Shown piece by piece: positions 15,688 to 24,290 of a stretch of 64,000 nt of DNA (position 1 is the first letter of the stretch; each line of letters opens with the position of its first letter). A model generated the notes under the pieces. That model did no database searches. It was not told the origin of the DNA and saw nothing but the letters and a program-made list of their open reading frames with translations. The DNA lies in NCBI GenBank assembly GCA_014384545.1, contig JACNFQ010000089.1:34578-98577 (forward strand), written 5' to 3'. This DNA comes from a bacterium (GTDB taxonomy: Bacteria > UBP7 > UBA6624). Made by a program: the position numbers and the translations under genes.

Positions 15688-16712
15688 TAGTCGTTTTCCA
15701 TAGCCCCTTTTGCCGCCTTTAGTATCGTCTCAACACTGGGAAGATACGCTTTTTCCATCGCAGGATCAAAGGGGTATGGTGTATCCGGCGCAGAGATCAT
15801 TCGGATAGGGGAAAGTAAATTCCAGAATGCACCCTCTTGCACGCGGGCTGCTATCTCGCTAGAAAACCCATATGAAGAGTGACTCTCACTAATAACGACA
15901 CATCTTCCCGTCTTACAAACCGAGTTCACAATCGTATCCAAATCAAGGGGCCAAAGGGTTCTTGGGTCTATCACCTCAACCGAAACTCCCTCTTTTTGGA
16001 GTATTCTCGTTGCCTCCATCGCTCGAATGAGCATATTTCCATAGGCGACAAAGGTGATGTCTGAACCCGATTGGTGAATGCGTGCTTTCCCGATTGGAAC
16101 CATGAAATCAGGGTCTGTAGGTGCTTCTCCCTTTACGGATCGGTAAAGTTTCTTATGTTCTATAAAGAGGACGGGGTCGTCACACCGAATCGCCGTTCTA
16201 AGTAGTCCAGCAGCATCCTCCACTGTGCTGGGGGTCATCACAATGAGTCCTGCCGCATGACAGAACCAAGCCTCGTTGCTTTGGCTATGGGTAATGCCTC
16301 CACCAATATCCCCGCCAAACGGTGTCCGTATCGTCAGCGGACAACACCAAGAACCATTCGTTTTGAACGACATCACACCTGCTTGGTTGACGATATGCCC
16401 CATGGCACAATCGATAAAATCCATGAACTGGATTTCGGCAATGGGTCTATACCCCGCTATCGCAGAGCCAATTGCTCCCCCAATGATAGCGTTTTCTGCC
16501 AAGGGTGCGTCCAAGACACGCAAGGGACCAAACCGATCGTACATCTTCTCAGATTGGTCAGGTGAGCCATCCTCTTGACTTTTCCAGGCTGTTGCTTTGA
16601 AGACTCCACCATAACGACCACAGTCCTGCCCCAAGACAAAGACTTTTTCGTCCCTCTCCATCTCCGACCACATTGTGTCGGTAATCGCTTGGATAAGGGT
16701 CATTTCAGCCAT
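15687..16712 (-). CDS. 2-oxoacid dehydrogenase E1 beta subunit
   Basis: Transketolase-like beta chain of the alpha2beta2 E1 enzyme, completing the thiamine-diphosphate site. Recognisable segments: GQDCGRYGGVFKAT, LDAPLAENAIIGGAIG, RTPFGGDIGGG and VIDPRTLWPLD. The ATG at 16712 (MAEMTLIQAITDTMW) fits the family start and overlaps the E1-alpha gene by 8 nt. Pyruvate dehydrogenase is the likely activity; a branched-chain oxoacid substrate is possible. Confidence 0.93.
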   Translation of the reverse strand: MAEMTLIQAITDTMWSEMERDEKVFVLGQDCGRYGGVFKATAWKSQEDGSPDQSEKMYDRFGPLRVLDAPLAENAIIGGAIGSAIAGYRPIAEIQFMDFIDCAMGHIVNQAGVMSFKTNGSWCCPLTIRTPFGGDIGGGITHSQSNEAWFCHAAGLIVMTPSTVEDAAGLLRTAIRCDDPVLFIEHKKLYRSVKGEAPTDPDFMVPIGKARIHQSGSDITFVAYGNMLIRAMEATRILQKEGVSVEVIDPRTLWPLDLDTIVNSVCKTGRCVVISESHSSYGFSSEIAARVQEGAFWNLLSPIRMISAPDTPYPFDPAMEKAYLPSVETILKAAKGAMEND

Positions 16713-17805
16713 CTCTTTTCTCCCACTCTCTCCGTACCACCTCATTGAGAGAAGATGTCCGAAAAGTCACATCTAAGAACTGATCGGGTTGTGGATCTGT
16801 ACTCTCTTCTTCAACCCAATCAATCGCTTCATCTATCTCCTCGTTTATTTCTGCCTCAATCTTCGCAACAATCTCTTCGTCCCACTCACCCCTCTCTTCC
16901 ATTGTCGCTCTAAAGACGAGCAGGGGGTCCCTCTCTTTCCACTTTGCCACCTCTTCCTCGGTTCTATAGTCTGCAGGATCGATTTCTGAGTGCCCATACC
17001 ATCGGTAGGTCATGCACTCAATCAAGGTGGGACCACCTCCACGCCTTGCTCGGCGAACCGCTTCGCCTACAACTCTGTTTACTTCAAAGATGTCGTTCCC
17101 ATCAATCGTGATGCCTGGCATTCCATAGGCAGCAGCCCTGTCACTCACCTTTTCAGTAGGCACATTCTCGGTAAGGTGGGCTGACTCTGCCCATAGGTTG
17201 TTCTCACAGACATAGACCACGGGTAGCTTATGAATCCCTGCAAAGTTCAGTGATTCGTGAAAGTCCCCTTTCGCAGTAGCCCCATCTCCGAAAAAAGAGA
17301 AGGCGCAGTTCATCTCGTGCCCTTCTTCTAGTGTCCAGTTCCCCGCCCAAACAATGCCCTCCTTATCCCAGTTAATCTTGACCTTTCCCTCTCTCCATGC
17401 ATCCATGAGATAGGCGTATGCTGCCCCTGCTGCCAAGACCACTTGAATGGCGACGTGCCCCGTGGGAGAAACGATATCCAGTTGGGGGTCGCCAAAGTGG
17501 CAGGGGTGTTGTTGAGCCCCATCAGGGCTTTCAGCCTTTGAGTAGACTTGAGCCATCACCCTCTTTGCGGTAATTCCTCTGGCTACCATCGCTCCTAACT
17601 GCCTGTGTGAGGGAGCCAATATATCTCCCTCTCTCATATGAGTTCCTGTCCCTACGTTCGTGGCTTCTTGTCCAACAGCTGAGAAATACGTCCCCTTGAA
17701 GCGCCCTTGCCGAAAGAGTTTACGCATTCGTTCGTCAAGGAGCCGTGTCTTGAGCATCGGTCTAAAAAGAGCGTAGCTCTCCTTACTCTTTGTGGGGTCA
17801 GTCAT
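16705..17805 (-). CDS. 2-oxoacid dehydrogenase E1 alpha subunit
   Basis: Thiamine-diphosphate-dependent decarboxylase subunit. The ThDP motif starts at GDGATAKGDFHESLNFA and ends at CENN. The family's phosphorylation-loop region (MTYRWYGHSEIDP) and the N-terminal TYFSAVGQEA are present. Start ATG at 17805 (MTDPTKSKESYALF) is chosen because it follows the lipA stop by 10 nt and matches the family. The C-terminus carries an acidic extension (EEIDEAIDWVEEES). Confidence 0.93.
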   Translation of the reverse strand: MTDPTKSKESYALFRPMLKTRLLDERMRKLFRQGRFKGTYFSAVGQEATNVGTGTHMREGDILAPSHRQLGAMVARGITAKRVMAQVYSKAESPDGAQQHPCHFGDPQLDIVSPTGHVAIQVVLAAGAAYAYLMDAWREGKVKINWDKEGIVWAGNWTLEEGHEMNCAFSFFGDGATAKGDFHESLNFAGIHKLPVVYVCENNLWAESAHLTENVPTEKVSDRAAAYGMPGITIDGNDIFEVNRVVGEAVRRARRGGGPTLIECMTYRWYGHSEIDPADYRTEEEVAKWKERDPLLVFRATMEERGEWDEEIVAKIEAEINEEIDEAIDWVEEESTDPQPDQFLDVTFRTSSLNEVVRREWEKRDG

Positions 17806-17815
17806 CCTTGGGATT

Positions 17816-18673
17816 CTAATTGGGGGTTCTTGGTGTCTCAAGTCCAGCTAGCTTCTCTGCCCGATATGAGGAACGAACGAGGGGGCCGCATAAGGCGCGC
17901 ATGCCTCGTTCTTTCGCTGATTCTTCAAGAGATTTAAACCAAGAGGGTTTGTAATGTCTCACCACAGCTATTTCCCGAGGAGTGGGTTGGAGATACTGTC
18001 CAGCCGTAAACGCCCACACGCCGACATCTCTTAGATCATCTAGTAACTCCATCACTTCGCCCCATTCTTCTCCCATCCCTGCCACAAGTGATGATTTCGT
18101 TCGAATCCCTTCTTGGGATACCCTGTCCAGAAGATCTAACGCTCCTTGGTAGTCACCTTGTGGTCGGCGATGTGGATAGAGGCGTCTTACGGTTTCAATG
18201 TTGTGGGCAAAGACATCTACCCCTGCATGAACGATCTTCATGGGCTCCTCTTCTCTTCCGCGAAAATCTCCCACCAAGACCTCAACAAAAGGGGGGGGAT
18301 CCAGTCCTTTGATTCTCTCAACAGTCTCCGCTATATGGTCCGCTCCACCGTCAGGTAGGTCATCTCTATCTACCATCGTTAGAACGACATAATTCCACCC
18401 CGCTTCTCTTACCGCCTCGGCTACCTCTCTTGGTTCGTTTCTGTCGGGGGGAAAAGGCTTTCCTTTCTGGATAGAGCAATAGGTACAACCCCGTGTACAA
18501 ATCGACCCCAATACCATTATCGTAGCCGTCCCTCGCCCCCAACATGAAGGTAGATTGGGACATTGTGCCTCTTCACAAACGGTTGTCTGTTTCTTTCGGT
18601 TGAGCAACTTAGCCAATCTATCGCTTCTCTTTTCACGAACCCGTACCTTTGTCCAAGGAGGGTGTTGGCTCAT
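17816..18673 (-). CDS. lipA: Lipoyl synthase LipA
   Basis: Radical-SAM enzyme that inserts two sulfurs into protein-bound octanoate to make lipoyl groups. Both cluster motifs are intact: auxiliary CEEAQCPNLPSC and radical-SAM CTRGCTYC. The C-terminal RSSYRAEK with its conserved Ser-Ser is present. This matters here because it shows that Fe-S ligation is maintained in this operon while the downstream Hdr/Flx subunits have lost it. ATGA overlap with lipB. Partner proteins are the E2 gene product and lipB. Confidence 0.96.
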   Translation of the reverse strand: MSQHPPWTKVRVREKRSDRLAKLLNRKKQTTVCEEAQCPNLPSCWGRGTATIMVLGSICTRGCTYCSIQKGKPFPPDRNEPREVAEAVREAGWNYVVLTMVDRDDLPDGGADHIAETVERIKGLDPPPFVEVLVGDFRGREEEPMKIVHAGVDVFAHNIETVRRLYPHRRPQGDYQGALDLLDRVSQEGIRTKSSLVAGMGEEWGEVMELLDDLRDVGVWAFTAGQYLQPTPREIAVVRHYKPSWFKSLEESAKERGMRALCGPLVRSSYRAEKLAGLETPRTPN

Positions 18674-19296
18674 AGTCGCCCCCTAAGGATTTCACCAATA
18701 CGCCGAGCCACTAGAGAGAGATCCTCTTTCCTCTCCCCGTTGATTGAAGTCATATCTTGAGAATCTTTCCCACAGGGTCTAATCTGTGGGGGGGAATCAC
18801 ACCCCCTAATGTTCAAGGAAAAACCGTGGAGTGACAGATGTCCCAACAGAGCCATCCCCACCGAGCCAACCTTCTTCCCAGATTGGAGGGTGATGGCAGG
18901 ATTGTCACCCCGAAAGGTAGCATCCGTACCCGCTTCTCTTATCCATTGAACGAGGCTTTCTCCCACAACAGACACCAGTGCGCTTGGTGACAATCTCCTT
19001 CTCTTTAGATCAATGATTGGGTATCCCACAATCTGCCCCCTTCCATGCCACGTAGCACGCCCTCCCCTTCGTGCCCGCAGCAACGCCAGTCCATTCTTTC
19101 TTGTTTCTATTGTCTTCGGTTCCTCTCTCTGCGGGGTTGCCCGACCCAAGGTTACAACGGGTAGATGTTCAAAGAATAGAACCTCATCCATTCCCCCTAC
19201 CTTTACCCGAGAAACTGCTTCGTATTGTCTTCTTAGCCCCACACTCCACGGCGCGCTAATAAGTGGATGTATCTGGAGGTTATTCTTGGGGGCCAC
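18670..19296 (-). CDS. lipB: Octanoyltransferase LipB
   Basis: Moves octanoate from acyl carrier protein to lipoyl domains. Motifs: RGGRATWHGRGQIVGYPIIDL (active-site region with the conserved RGG and H-G) and KVGSVGMALLGHLSLHGFSLN, whose Lys is the usual catalytic lysine. A short cysteine-containing GCDSPPQIRPCG segment supplies the acyl-accepting Cys region. GTG start overlaps the leuC end by 17 nt. Operon position before lipA gives a self-contained lipoylation module for the adjacent E2. Confidence 0.93.
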   Translation of the reverse strand: MAPKNNLQIHPLISAPWSVGLRRQYEAVSRVKVGGMDEVLFFEHLPVVTLGRATPQREEPKTIETRKNGLALLRARRGGRATWHGRGQIVGYPIIDLKRRRLSPSALVSVVGESLVQWIREAGTDATFRGDNPAITLQSGKKVGSVGMALLGHLSLHGFSLNIRGCDSPPQIRPCGKDSQDMTSINGERKEDLSLVARRIGEILRGRL

Positions 19297-20548
19297 AAAT
19301 CGTTCCCTTAATCGCCGACAGGGCGGCGACGCGGGGAGACGCTAGATAAACGAGCGAATCGGGATGTCCCATCCTTCCGTGGAAGTTTCTGTTACTTGTA
19401 GAAAGACAAACTTCTCCTGCTGCCATCACTCCTCCATGCCCACCCAAACAGGGACCACATGTGGGCGTAGAAAAAACGCACCCTCTTTCTACAAAGAGTT
19501 TAGCCAATCCCTCTTCTACGGCTTTTAGGTACGTTTTTTGATCGCCAGGAATGATAACGACTCGAGCAGCCTTACAGGAAACTCCAGGGGCCATTCGGAA
19601 GATCTCTCCGACCTCCCGAAGATCTCCTATCCGAGCATTTGTACAGGAGCCCACAAAGACTTGATCAATCTTGATTCTCTCTTTTTCTAGCTTCCTGACT
19701 TCGATCACATTATCTGGGCTAAAGGGTTGGGCGATTAGGGGTTCTAGTTGCCCCGTATCTATTTCAATCTCTAATGAGTAGGTTGCACCCTTGTCGGGAT
19801 AAACTGCCTTGTAAGGATGTTTGACGCGCCCCTTTACGAACTCTTCTGTTATCTTGTCAGGAACGAAAATGCCCGCCTTAGCCCCCCATTCAATCGCCAT
19901 ATTTGCTATCGTTAGGCGACCCTCCATGGAGATTCCACTCTCTGTTTCGTCGTGGAACTCTATCGTTTGGTAGTTAGCCCCTTGAACCGTCAGTATCCGA
20001 CCCAAGGCAAGTGAGAGGTCTTTTGGAGAAACGTGCTTAGCGGGCTTACCTAAGTAGGTCACCTTTATAGATTCGGGCACCCTTAGCCAGACTTTGCCCG
20101 TAGCCAAAACAGCTGCCAAATCGGTATGCCCCACCCCAGTGGCAAGGGCGCCCAATGCACCATTTGTACATGTGTGACTGTCAGCTCCGATGATGATTTC
20201 GCCGGGGGCAACAAGACCATCTTCTGGCATCACTACATGGCAAATGCCGCCCCTTCCTTCGCCATAATAATGACCCACTTCATAATCCTCAGAAAAAACT
20301 CGGAGCTCTTTCCCTAATTTCGCTGCTGCCAAATCTTTTGCAGGCACAAAGTGGTCTGCGACCATGACGACTTTTTCTTTATCCCATACCTCATCAATCC
20401 CTGCGTCTCTTAGTACGGCGGCGGCGGCAGGCCCGGTAATATCGTGCCCCATGGCACGGTCTACATCGGCTAGGACAATCTCTCCAATCAGTACATTACC
20501 TCCTGAGCGACTCCCAATAATCTTCTGTACAAGTGTTTCGTTTTTCAT
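19280..20548 (-). CDS. leuC: 3-isopropylmalate dehydratase large subunit (LeuC/aconitase family)
   Basis: About 422 aa, the size of the bacterial/archaeal isopropylmalate (or homoaconitate) dehydratase large subunit. The three [4Fe-4S] ligands are present in VGSCTNARIGD and TPTCGPCLGGHGG; substrate motifs ADSHTCTNGALG and the terminal SALSAIKGTI-type end are also seen. ATG at 20548 was chosen because it aligns with family N-termini and follows the upstream stop by 4 nt. The small subunit (leuD) is not in the window. A LeuA-like synthase and a KARI-like gene lie 30 kb away. Confidence 0.9.
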   Translation of the reverse strand: MKNETLVQKIIGSRSGGNVLIGEIVLADVDRAMGHDITGPAAAAVLRDAGIDEVWDKEKVVMVADHFVPAKDLAAAKLGKELRVFSEDYEVGHYYGEGRGGICHVVMPEDGLVAPGEIIIGADSHTCTNGALGALATGVGHTDLAAVLATGKVWLRVPESIKVTYLGKPAKHVSPKDLSLALGRILTVQGANYQTIEFHDETESGISMEGRLTIANMAIEWGAKAGIFVPDKITEEFVKGRVKHPYKAVYPDKGATYSLEIEIDTGQLEPLIAQPFSPDNVIEVRKLEKERIKIDQVFVGSCTNARIGDLREVGEIFRMAPGVSCKAARVVIIPGDQKTYLKAVEEGLAKLFVERGCVFSTPTCGPCLGGHGGVMAAGEVCLSTSNRNFHGRMGHPDSLVYLASPRVAALSAIKGTICGPQE

Positions 20549-20552
20549 GGTA

Positions 20553-21401
20553 CTAATCGTACTCGTAAAACCCTTTGCCTGACTTTCTACCCAAATCACC
20601 TTTCTTGACCATTTCCACAAGAAGTTGTGCTGGTTGGTGTCTCTTTCCCTCTAACCCTTCATGGAGGACATTCAAGATTGCCAGACAGGTGTCCAACCCA
20701 ATCAAGTCCGCCAATTTTAGGGGTCCTAAGGGGTGGCGCATACCCAACTCCATTACGGTATCAATCGCCTCCACTGTTCCTACCCCTTCTTCCCTTGCTC
20801 GAATAGCCTCGTTGATCATAGGCATGAGAACTCGGTTGCTAATAAACCCTGGAAGGTCCTGACTAATCACTGGTTTTTTTCCGAGTTCTATCGCCAAAGA
20901 AACAATCTCATCCAAGACCTCTCTCTTTGTCTCCTTTCCAGCAATAATCTCTACTAAGGGCATGACGGGTACGGGGTTCATGAAGTGCATGCCTATCGTC
21001 TCCCCTGGTCGCCCTGAAGCACGAGCTAAGAGGTCAATAGAGAGCGAAGATGTATTTGAGGCCAGAATCGTTCCCGGATCCGCACTTTCCCCGAGGCGAG
21101 AGAATAGCTCTTCCTTGGTTCCTTGATCTTCGACAATCGCCTCCACTACAAGACCTACGCCCTTGGTGTTGCACTCTGTCTGGGGGCAAAGAAGCTCTTT
21201 GACCCTCTTAGTCGTTCCGTCAACACACTTTCCTCTTCTTTCTCTTTTCTTGAGGCGGGCAACTGTTTTTTCTTTGGCTTCTTCTGCAGCCCCCTCTTGA
21301 ACATCAAAGAGCCTAACTTCTCTGCCGCTACTTGCCATAATCTGAGCAATGCCAGCACCCATCTGCCCGGCACCCACCACAAGAACTTTCTTTCGTTTCA
21401 T
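20553..21401 (-). CDS. hbd: 3-hydroxybutyryl/3-hydroxyacyl-CoA dehydrogenase
   Basis: NAD-dependent oxidation of 3-hydroxyacyl-CoA in beta-oxidation or its reversal in acid synthesis. N-terminal VLVVGAGQMGAGIAQIMA (NAD site), ASNTSSLSI with the catalytic Ser, IGMHFMNPVPVMPLVEII with the catalytic His, and the C-terminal DLIGLDTCL/KSGKGFYEYD are all typical. The ATG at 21401 fits the family; an upstream in-frame start would add a basic tail. TATCAT lies 7 nt upstream and may be its -10. It heads the long leftward operon and is divergent from dnaA. Two thiolases elsewhere in the window are plausible partners. Confidence 0.93.
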   Translation of the reverse strand: MKRKKVLVVGAGQMGAGIAQIMASSGREVRLFDVQEGAAEEAKEKTVARLKKRERRGKCVDGTTKRVKELLCPQTECNTKGVGLVVEAIVEDQGTKEELFSRLGESADPGTILASNTSSLSIDLLARASGRPGETIGMHFMNPVPVMPLVEIIAGKETKREVLDEIVSLAIELGKKPVISQDLPGFISNRVLMPMINEAIRAREEGVGTVEAIDTVMELGMRHPLGPLKLADLIGLDTCLAILNVLHEGLEGKRHQPAQLLVEMVKKGDLGRKSGKGFYEYD

Positions 21402-21497
21402 AAAGGGGATGATACCTTCACCGTTGGGAGGTTTGGCGAGGTTTTCATTTTTTGATTCGTTCCCTTCTTTTCTTTTCGTCCCGTAGGATTCTCCGAT

Positions 21498-22844
21498 GTG
21501 CCACCGTCTTTCTCTACACCCCCTCCACGTCAACTCCTAGACTCCCTTCCCCCCTCTGTTGACCCACGGTTACGCCCTTTCTTGTTGCGCGTGGCTTGGA
21601 CCGTTGAAGAGGGTTCAGCCTCTGTCGTCTTGCACCCTCTAAGCGAAGCGGGTTATCGTCTGGCACAAAAACATCTTTCGCTCTTGTGTCGGTTGGCTAA
21701 GGATCTTCGTTTTTGTCTTGTTCTAGGAGATTTTAAAGCGACAACTTCTCTATCTCCGTCTCAACAAACTTCCCCCCGAAAAGAAAAGACCAAAGCAACC
21801 CCTCGTTCCTCCTCTCTCGTTCATTGGGCGGGCATTAAAGAGGCTCTTGTCTTGTTGGATTCTTTGGTTCAGGGAGACCGCCTTCCCCAACCCCTCTTAT
21901 TCTTTGGACCCCCTGGTGTGGGAAAAACGCGCTTGTTACAACGGGCATCGGAGAAAGTCTTGGGGTCCCTTTATCTCTCTTCACAGGGGTTTACCGAGCG
22001 CGTCGTTCGGGCAGCAAGAACGAACAGAATTGGGCACCTAAAGTCCGCCCTCTCTTCCCCCCCCCTTCTCTTAGTAGATGATCTCCAAGCTCTAGCGGGG
22101 AGAAAGCGGAGTTTGGAGGTGTTGTTGGTCGTCTTGACCATGCGGATTGAATCTCATCTTCCCACACTCTTTGCTCTGGACAGAACGCCTCAATCTTTAC
22201 AGGATTTCCCCGCCCGTCTATCCAGTCGCCTAGGTCAAGGGCTCTCTCTTTCTATTCCTCCCCTAGACCAAGAGTCAAGGAAAAAGCTACTCCAGTCTTT
22301 TGCGCGGTCTTTTCCCGAGGTTAAATGGCCCCCAGGGGCCCTCTCTCTTGCTTCTGGTGGTTTGACAGGGGACGTTCGGGCTCTTCAGGGGTTTGTCCAT
22401 CGATATCACTGGGGGTGCACCCGTGGGGGGCTCTCTCCCAAAGAAGCTCTTGCCGCGGCTTTAGGGTCCCCGAAGAAAAACCACCCCTCCCTCCCCTTTC
22501 TTGAAGAGGTGTCTCAGGCTCTCTCTTTGCTCCCATCAGCTCTTCTGTCTAAGGTTCGTCATGTGGACTTGGTGCGGGCACGGCGTATTTGGGCGATTCT
22601 TCTCTTGTGCCGGGAGGGGGGTTCTCGTTCCTCAGCTGCTCGGATTATGGGGGTTGATCCCTCTACCATCGCTTACGCTGTGAAAAAGGGGGGAGAACTC
22701 TGGAAAAAGGACCTCCTCTTTACGAAGACCCTCTCTGCCCTTGCTACTTTCCACCACCTTTCCCTACCCTTTTCCTCCCCCGCTATTTCTTCTGAAAACC
22801 CGACTATTCCCCAGCTTTTTCCGTTGCAGGAGGAGGAGTTGTAG
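21498..22844 (+). CDS. dnaA: Replication initiator DnaA (divergent)
   Basis: Replication initiator ATPase, 448 aa. Domain I-like region about 1-80, linker 80-105, AAA+ domain with Walker A GPPGVGKT (137-144), Walker B LLLVDDLQAL (191-200), the initiator-specific helix (FTERVVRAARTNR) and sensor I region ALDRTPQSL. Domain IV ends with RSSAARIMGVDPSTIAYA, where most DnaA proteins have GGRDHTTV; the DNA-contacting Arg and His of that signature are replaced. GTG start. The coding strand is strongly C/T-rich, unlike dnaN immediately downstream, which drives a protein rich in Leu, Ser, Pro and Arg. Identity is supported by gene order with dnaN and gyrB. Confidence 0.92.
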   Translation: MPPSFSTPPPRQLLDSLPPSVDPRLRPFLLRVAWTVEEGSASVVLHPLSEAGYRLAQKHLSLLCRLAKDLRFCLVLGDFKATTSLSPSQQTSPRKEKTKATPRSSSLVHWAGIKEALVLLDSLVQGDRLPQPLLFFGPPGVGKTRLLQRASEKVLGSLYLSSQGFTERVVRAARTNRIGHLKSALSSPPLLLVDDLQALAGRKRSLEVLLVVLTMRIESHLPTLFALDRTPQSLQDFPARLSSRLGQGLSLSIPPLDQESRKKLLQSFARSFPEVKWPPGALSLASGGLTGDVRALQGFVHRYHWGCTRGGLSPKEALAAALGSPKKNHPSLPFLEEVSQALSLLPSALLSKVRHVDLVRARRIWAILLLCREGGSRSSAARIMGVDPSTIAYAVKKGGELWKKDLLFTKTLSALATFHHLSLPFSSPAISSENPTIPQLFPLQEEEL

Positions 22845-22890
22845 AATCTCTTATGTTAACTTATTATCCTTATCGGAGTCACTTCTTTTC
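22845..22890. other. Candidate core of the replication origin (dnaA-dnaN spacer)
   Basis: 46-bp AT-rich spacer containing TTATGTTAACTTATTATCC and a weak DnaA-box-like TTATCCTTA (7 of 9 to TTATCCACA). The preceding ~60 bp at the end of dnaA is almost pure pyrimidine on the plus strand. Strand composition flips from C>G to G>C exactly across this point, which is what a replication start produces. No array of consensus boxes is visible. Confidence 0.5.
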
Positions 22891-24027
22891 ATGAAACAAT
22901 ATCTTGATGCGAACCAGCTATACAAAGCACTTTCTAAGTTATCAACCGCTGCTGGAGATTCGATGTTGGGAGGAGGTAGAGGCACCCCCCACGTTTCAGT
23001 CAAGCAGGAAAAAGGACAGCTAAAGTTAGAGACATTTAGTTCAGTTTCTGGGGCACAAGTTACACTTGAGACGCCCCACATTACAGAGGGAGATGGCGAA
23101 ACAAGGATATATCCCTTAGTAGAGATGCGCGAACTTGTAAGAAGACTGGGCGGAAAAATGGAGTTTATGGTCGACAAGAAAGGACACCTGCTTCTTTCTT
23201 CGGGGGGGTCTCGATACAAGATAAAGAGTGTGATTCCAGATGCCCCCCTGGAGTTTCCTTTTGGCGAAGAAGAGTCTGAGGAGAGTTTTGAAGTAGATGG
23301 CCCCGTCCTGTTCAAGGCGCTACAAGAAGTTCTCGTCGTGGCAAAGAGCCCATCGGGCAGGTCCTATTCGGGGGGGACACTCTTCGATTTTCGAGGGAAA
23401 CTCCGCCTCGTAAATACAGACGGGTTTCGCATGGCGGTCATCTCACTAGAAAACCCTAGTGGGATTCAAAGGCGCATTCAAGTGGATACGGAAGCGATCA
23501 AGAACTTCGCTAAAGCGTTGGGCAACGAGGAGGGCATCGTAGAAGGAGAGATTCATGACCACTATATCCTCTTCGTAAAGGACTCCATGAGGTTTTCGGT
23601 CACTACCTTGACGGTATCTTATCCCGACTACGAAAAAATCTTGGATCGTAAACAGCCCGGAGAAATCCACTTTGACAAAGAAGAGATGCAAGGCGCACTA
23701 GAAAGATTACTACAGTTTGGGAAATACCAAGAACAGAGCAATGCGATTCAGTTCCATTTTGAAAACGGAGAAGTGTTACTAACGATTGAAGAAACGCCCA
23801 AAGGAAAAGGGGAAGAGACATTGACATTCCCCGTGGAGACAGAAGAAGACGCTTTTTCGGTCTCTCTCAACGGAGGTTTTCTCTTGGACTTCTTACGAGT
23901 CGCGAACGCAAATAAGATCATACTTCTCCACGACACACCACAAGCTGCGTGTCTTTTTTACCCTGAGGGAAATGAGGATTTTTCCTATTACCTAATGACC
24001 CTAAAGCATCCAGGAATAAGAAGCTGA
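22891..24027 (+). CDS. dnaN: DNA polymerase III beta clamp DnaN
   Basis: Sliding clamp that tethers DNA polymerase III. Three repeated clamp domains over 378 aa: MKQYLDANQLYKALSKL at the start, a middle domain with FEVDGPVLFKALQEV and GTLFDFRGKLRLVNTDGFRMAV, and the ending with NGGFLLDFLRVAN and FYPEGNEDFSYYLMTLK. The ATG at 22891 matches family N-termini; the longer open frame runs back into dnaA in another frame. Its stop overlaps the next gene as CTGA. Confidence 0.96.
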   Translation: MKQYLDANQLYKALSKLSTAAGDSMLGGGRGTPHVSVKQEKGQLKLETFSSVSGAQVTLETPHITEGDGETRIYPLVEMRELVRRLGGKMEFMVDKKGHLLLSSGGSRYKIKSVIPDAPLEFPFGEEESEESFEVDGPVLFKALQEVLVVAKSPSGRSYSGGTLFDFRGKLRLVNTDGFRMAVISLENPSGIQRRIQVDTEAIKNFAKALGNEEGIVEGEIHDHYILFVKDSMRFSVTTLTVSYPDYEKILDRKQPGEIHFDKEEMQGALERLLQFGKYQEQSNAIQFHFENGEVLLTIEETPKGKGEETLTFPVETEEDAFSVSLNGGFLLDFLRVANANKIILLHDTPQAACLFYPEGNEDFSYYLMTLKHPGIRS

Positions 24028-24290
24028 GAAAAGGGGGCAAAGAGGCAAGAAGCCTCCTTGAAGGGTTGGTGAGAGAGCTTGTCCCCCAGGCAAGCAAGAA
24101 TAGAGAAGTTCGGGGTGCCTTGGCAAAGGAAGCACCTGCAGAATGGTTAGAGAGGATAGAGGTTGTCTCACTGGTGAACGGCGTACTAACACTTCGCGTA
24201 GAGCACCCTGCGATGAGAGAAGAGGTAAGGAGATGTTCCCCAGGTTGGATTATCCCGATTGAAGGGGTTAGGGAGGTTCGGGTTCAATGA
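24024..24290 (+). CDS. DciA/DUF721-like protein, probable CTG start
   Basis: Short protein of 88 aa between dnaN and a phosphohexomutase-like gene, a position where DciA-like (DUF721) helicase-loader proteins commonly sit. The pattern KGGKEARSLLEGLVRELV, then a KH-like beta/helix segment (LVNGVLTLRVEHPAMREEV), fits that family. The N-terminal helix lies before the first canonical start (GTG at 24066). CTG at 24024-24026 overlaps the dnaN stop as CTGA and gives MRKGGKEARSLLE, a normal DciA start. It overlaps the next gene as ATGA. Family call is moderate; start is inferred. Confidence 0.65.
   Translation: MRKGGKEARSLLEGLVRELVPQASKNREVRGALAKEAPAEWLERIEVVSLVNGVLTLRVEHPAMREEVRRCSPGWIIPIEGVREVRVQ

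Noticed and set aside
20553-21533. Longer 3-hydroxyacyl-CoA dehydrogenase start at 21533
   Set aside because: The additional 44 residues are basic and overlap the dnaA start region; the NAD motif at MKRKKVLVVGAG sets the start at 21401.
22741-22890. A longer DnaN starting upstream at 22741
   Set aside because: The upstream part overlaps dnaA and reads as a low-complexity artefact; the family N-terminus begins exactly at 22891.
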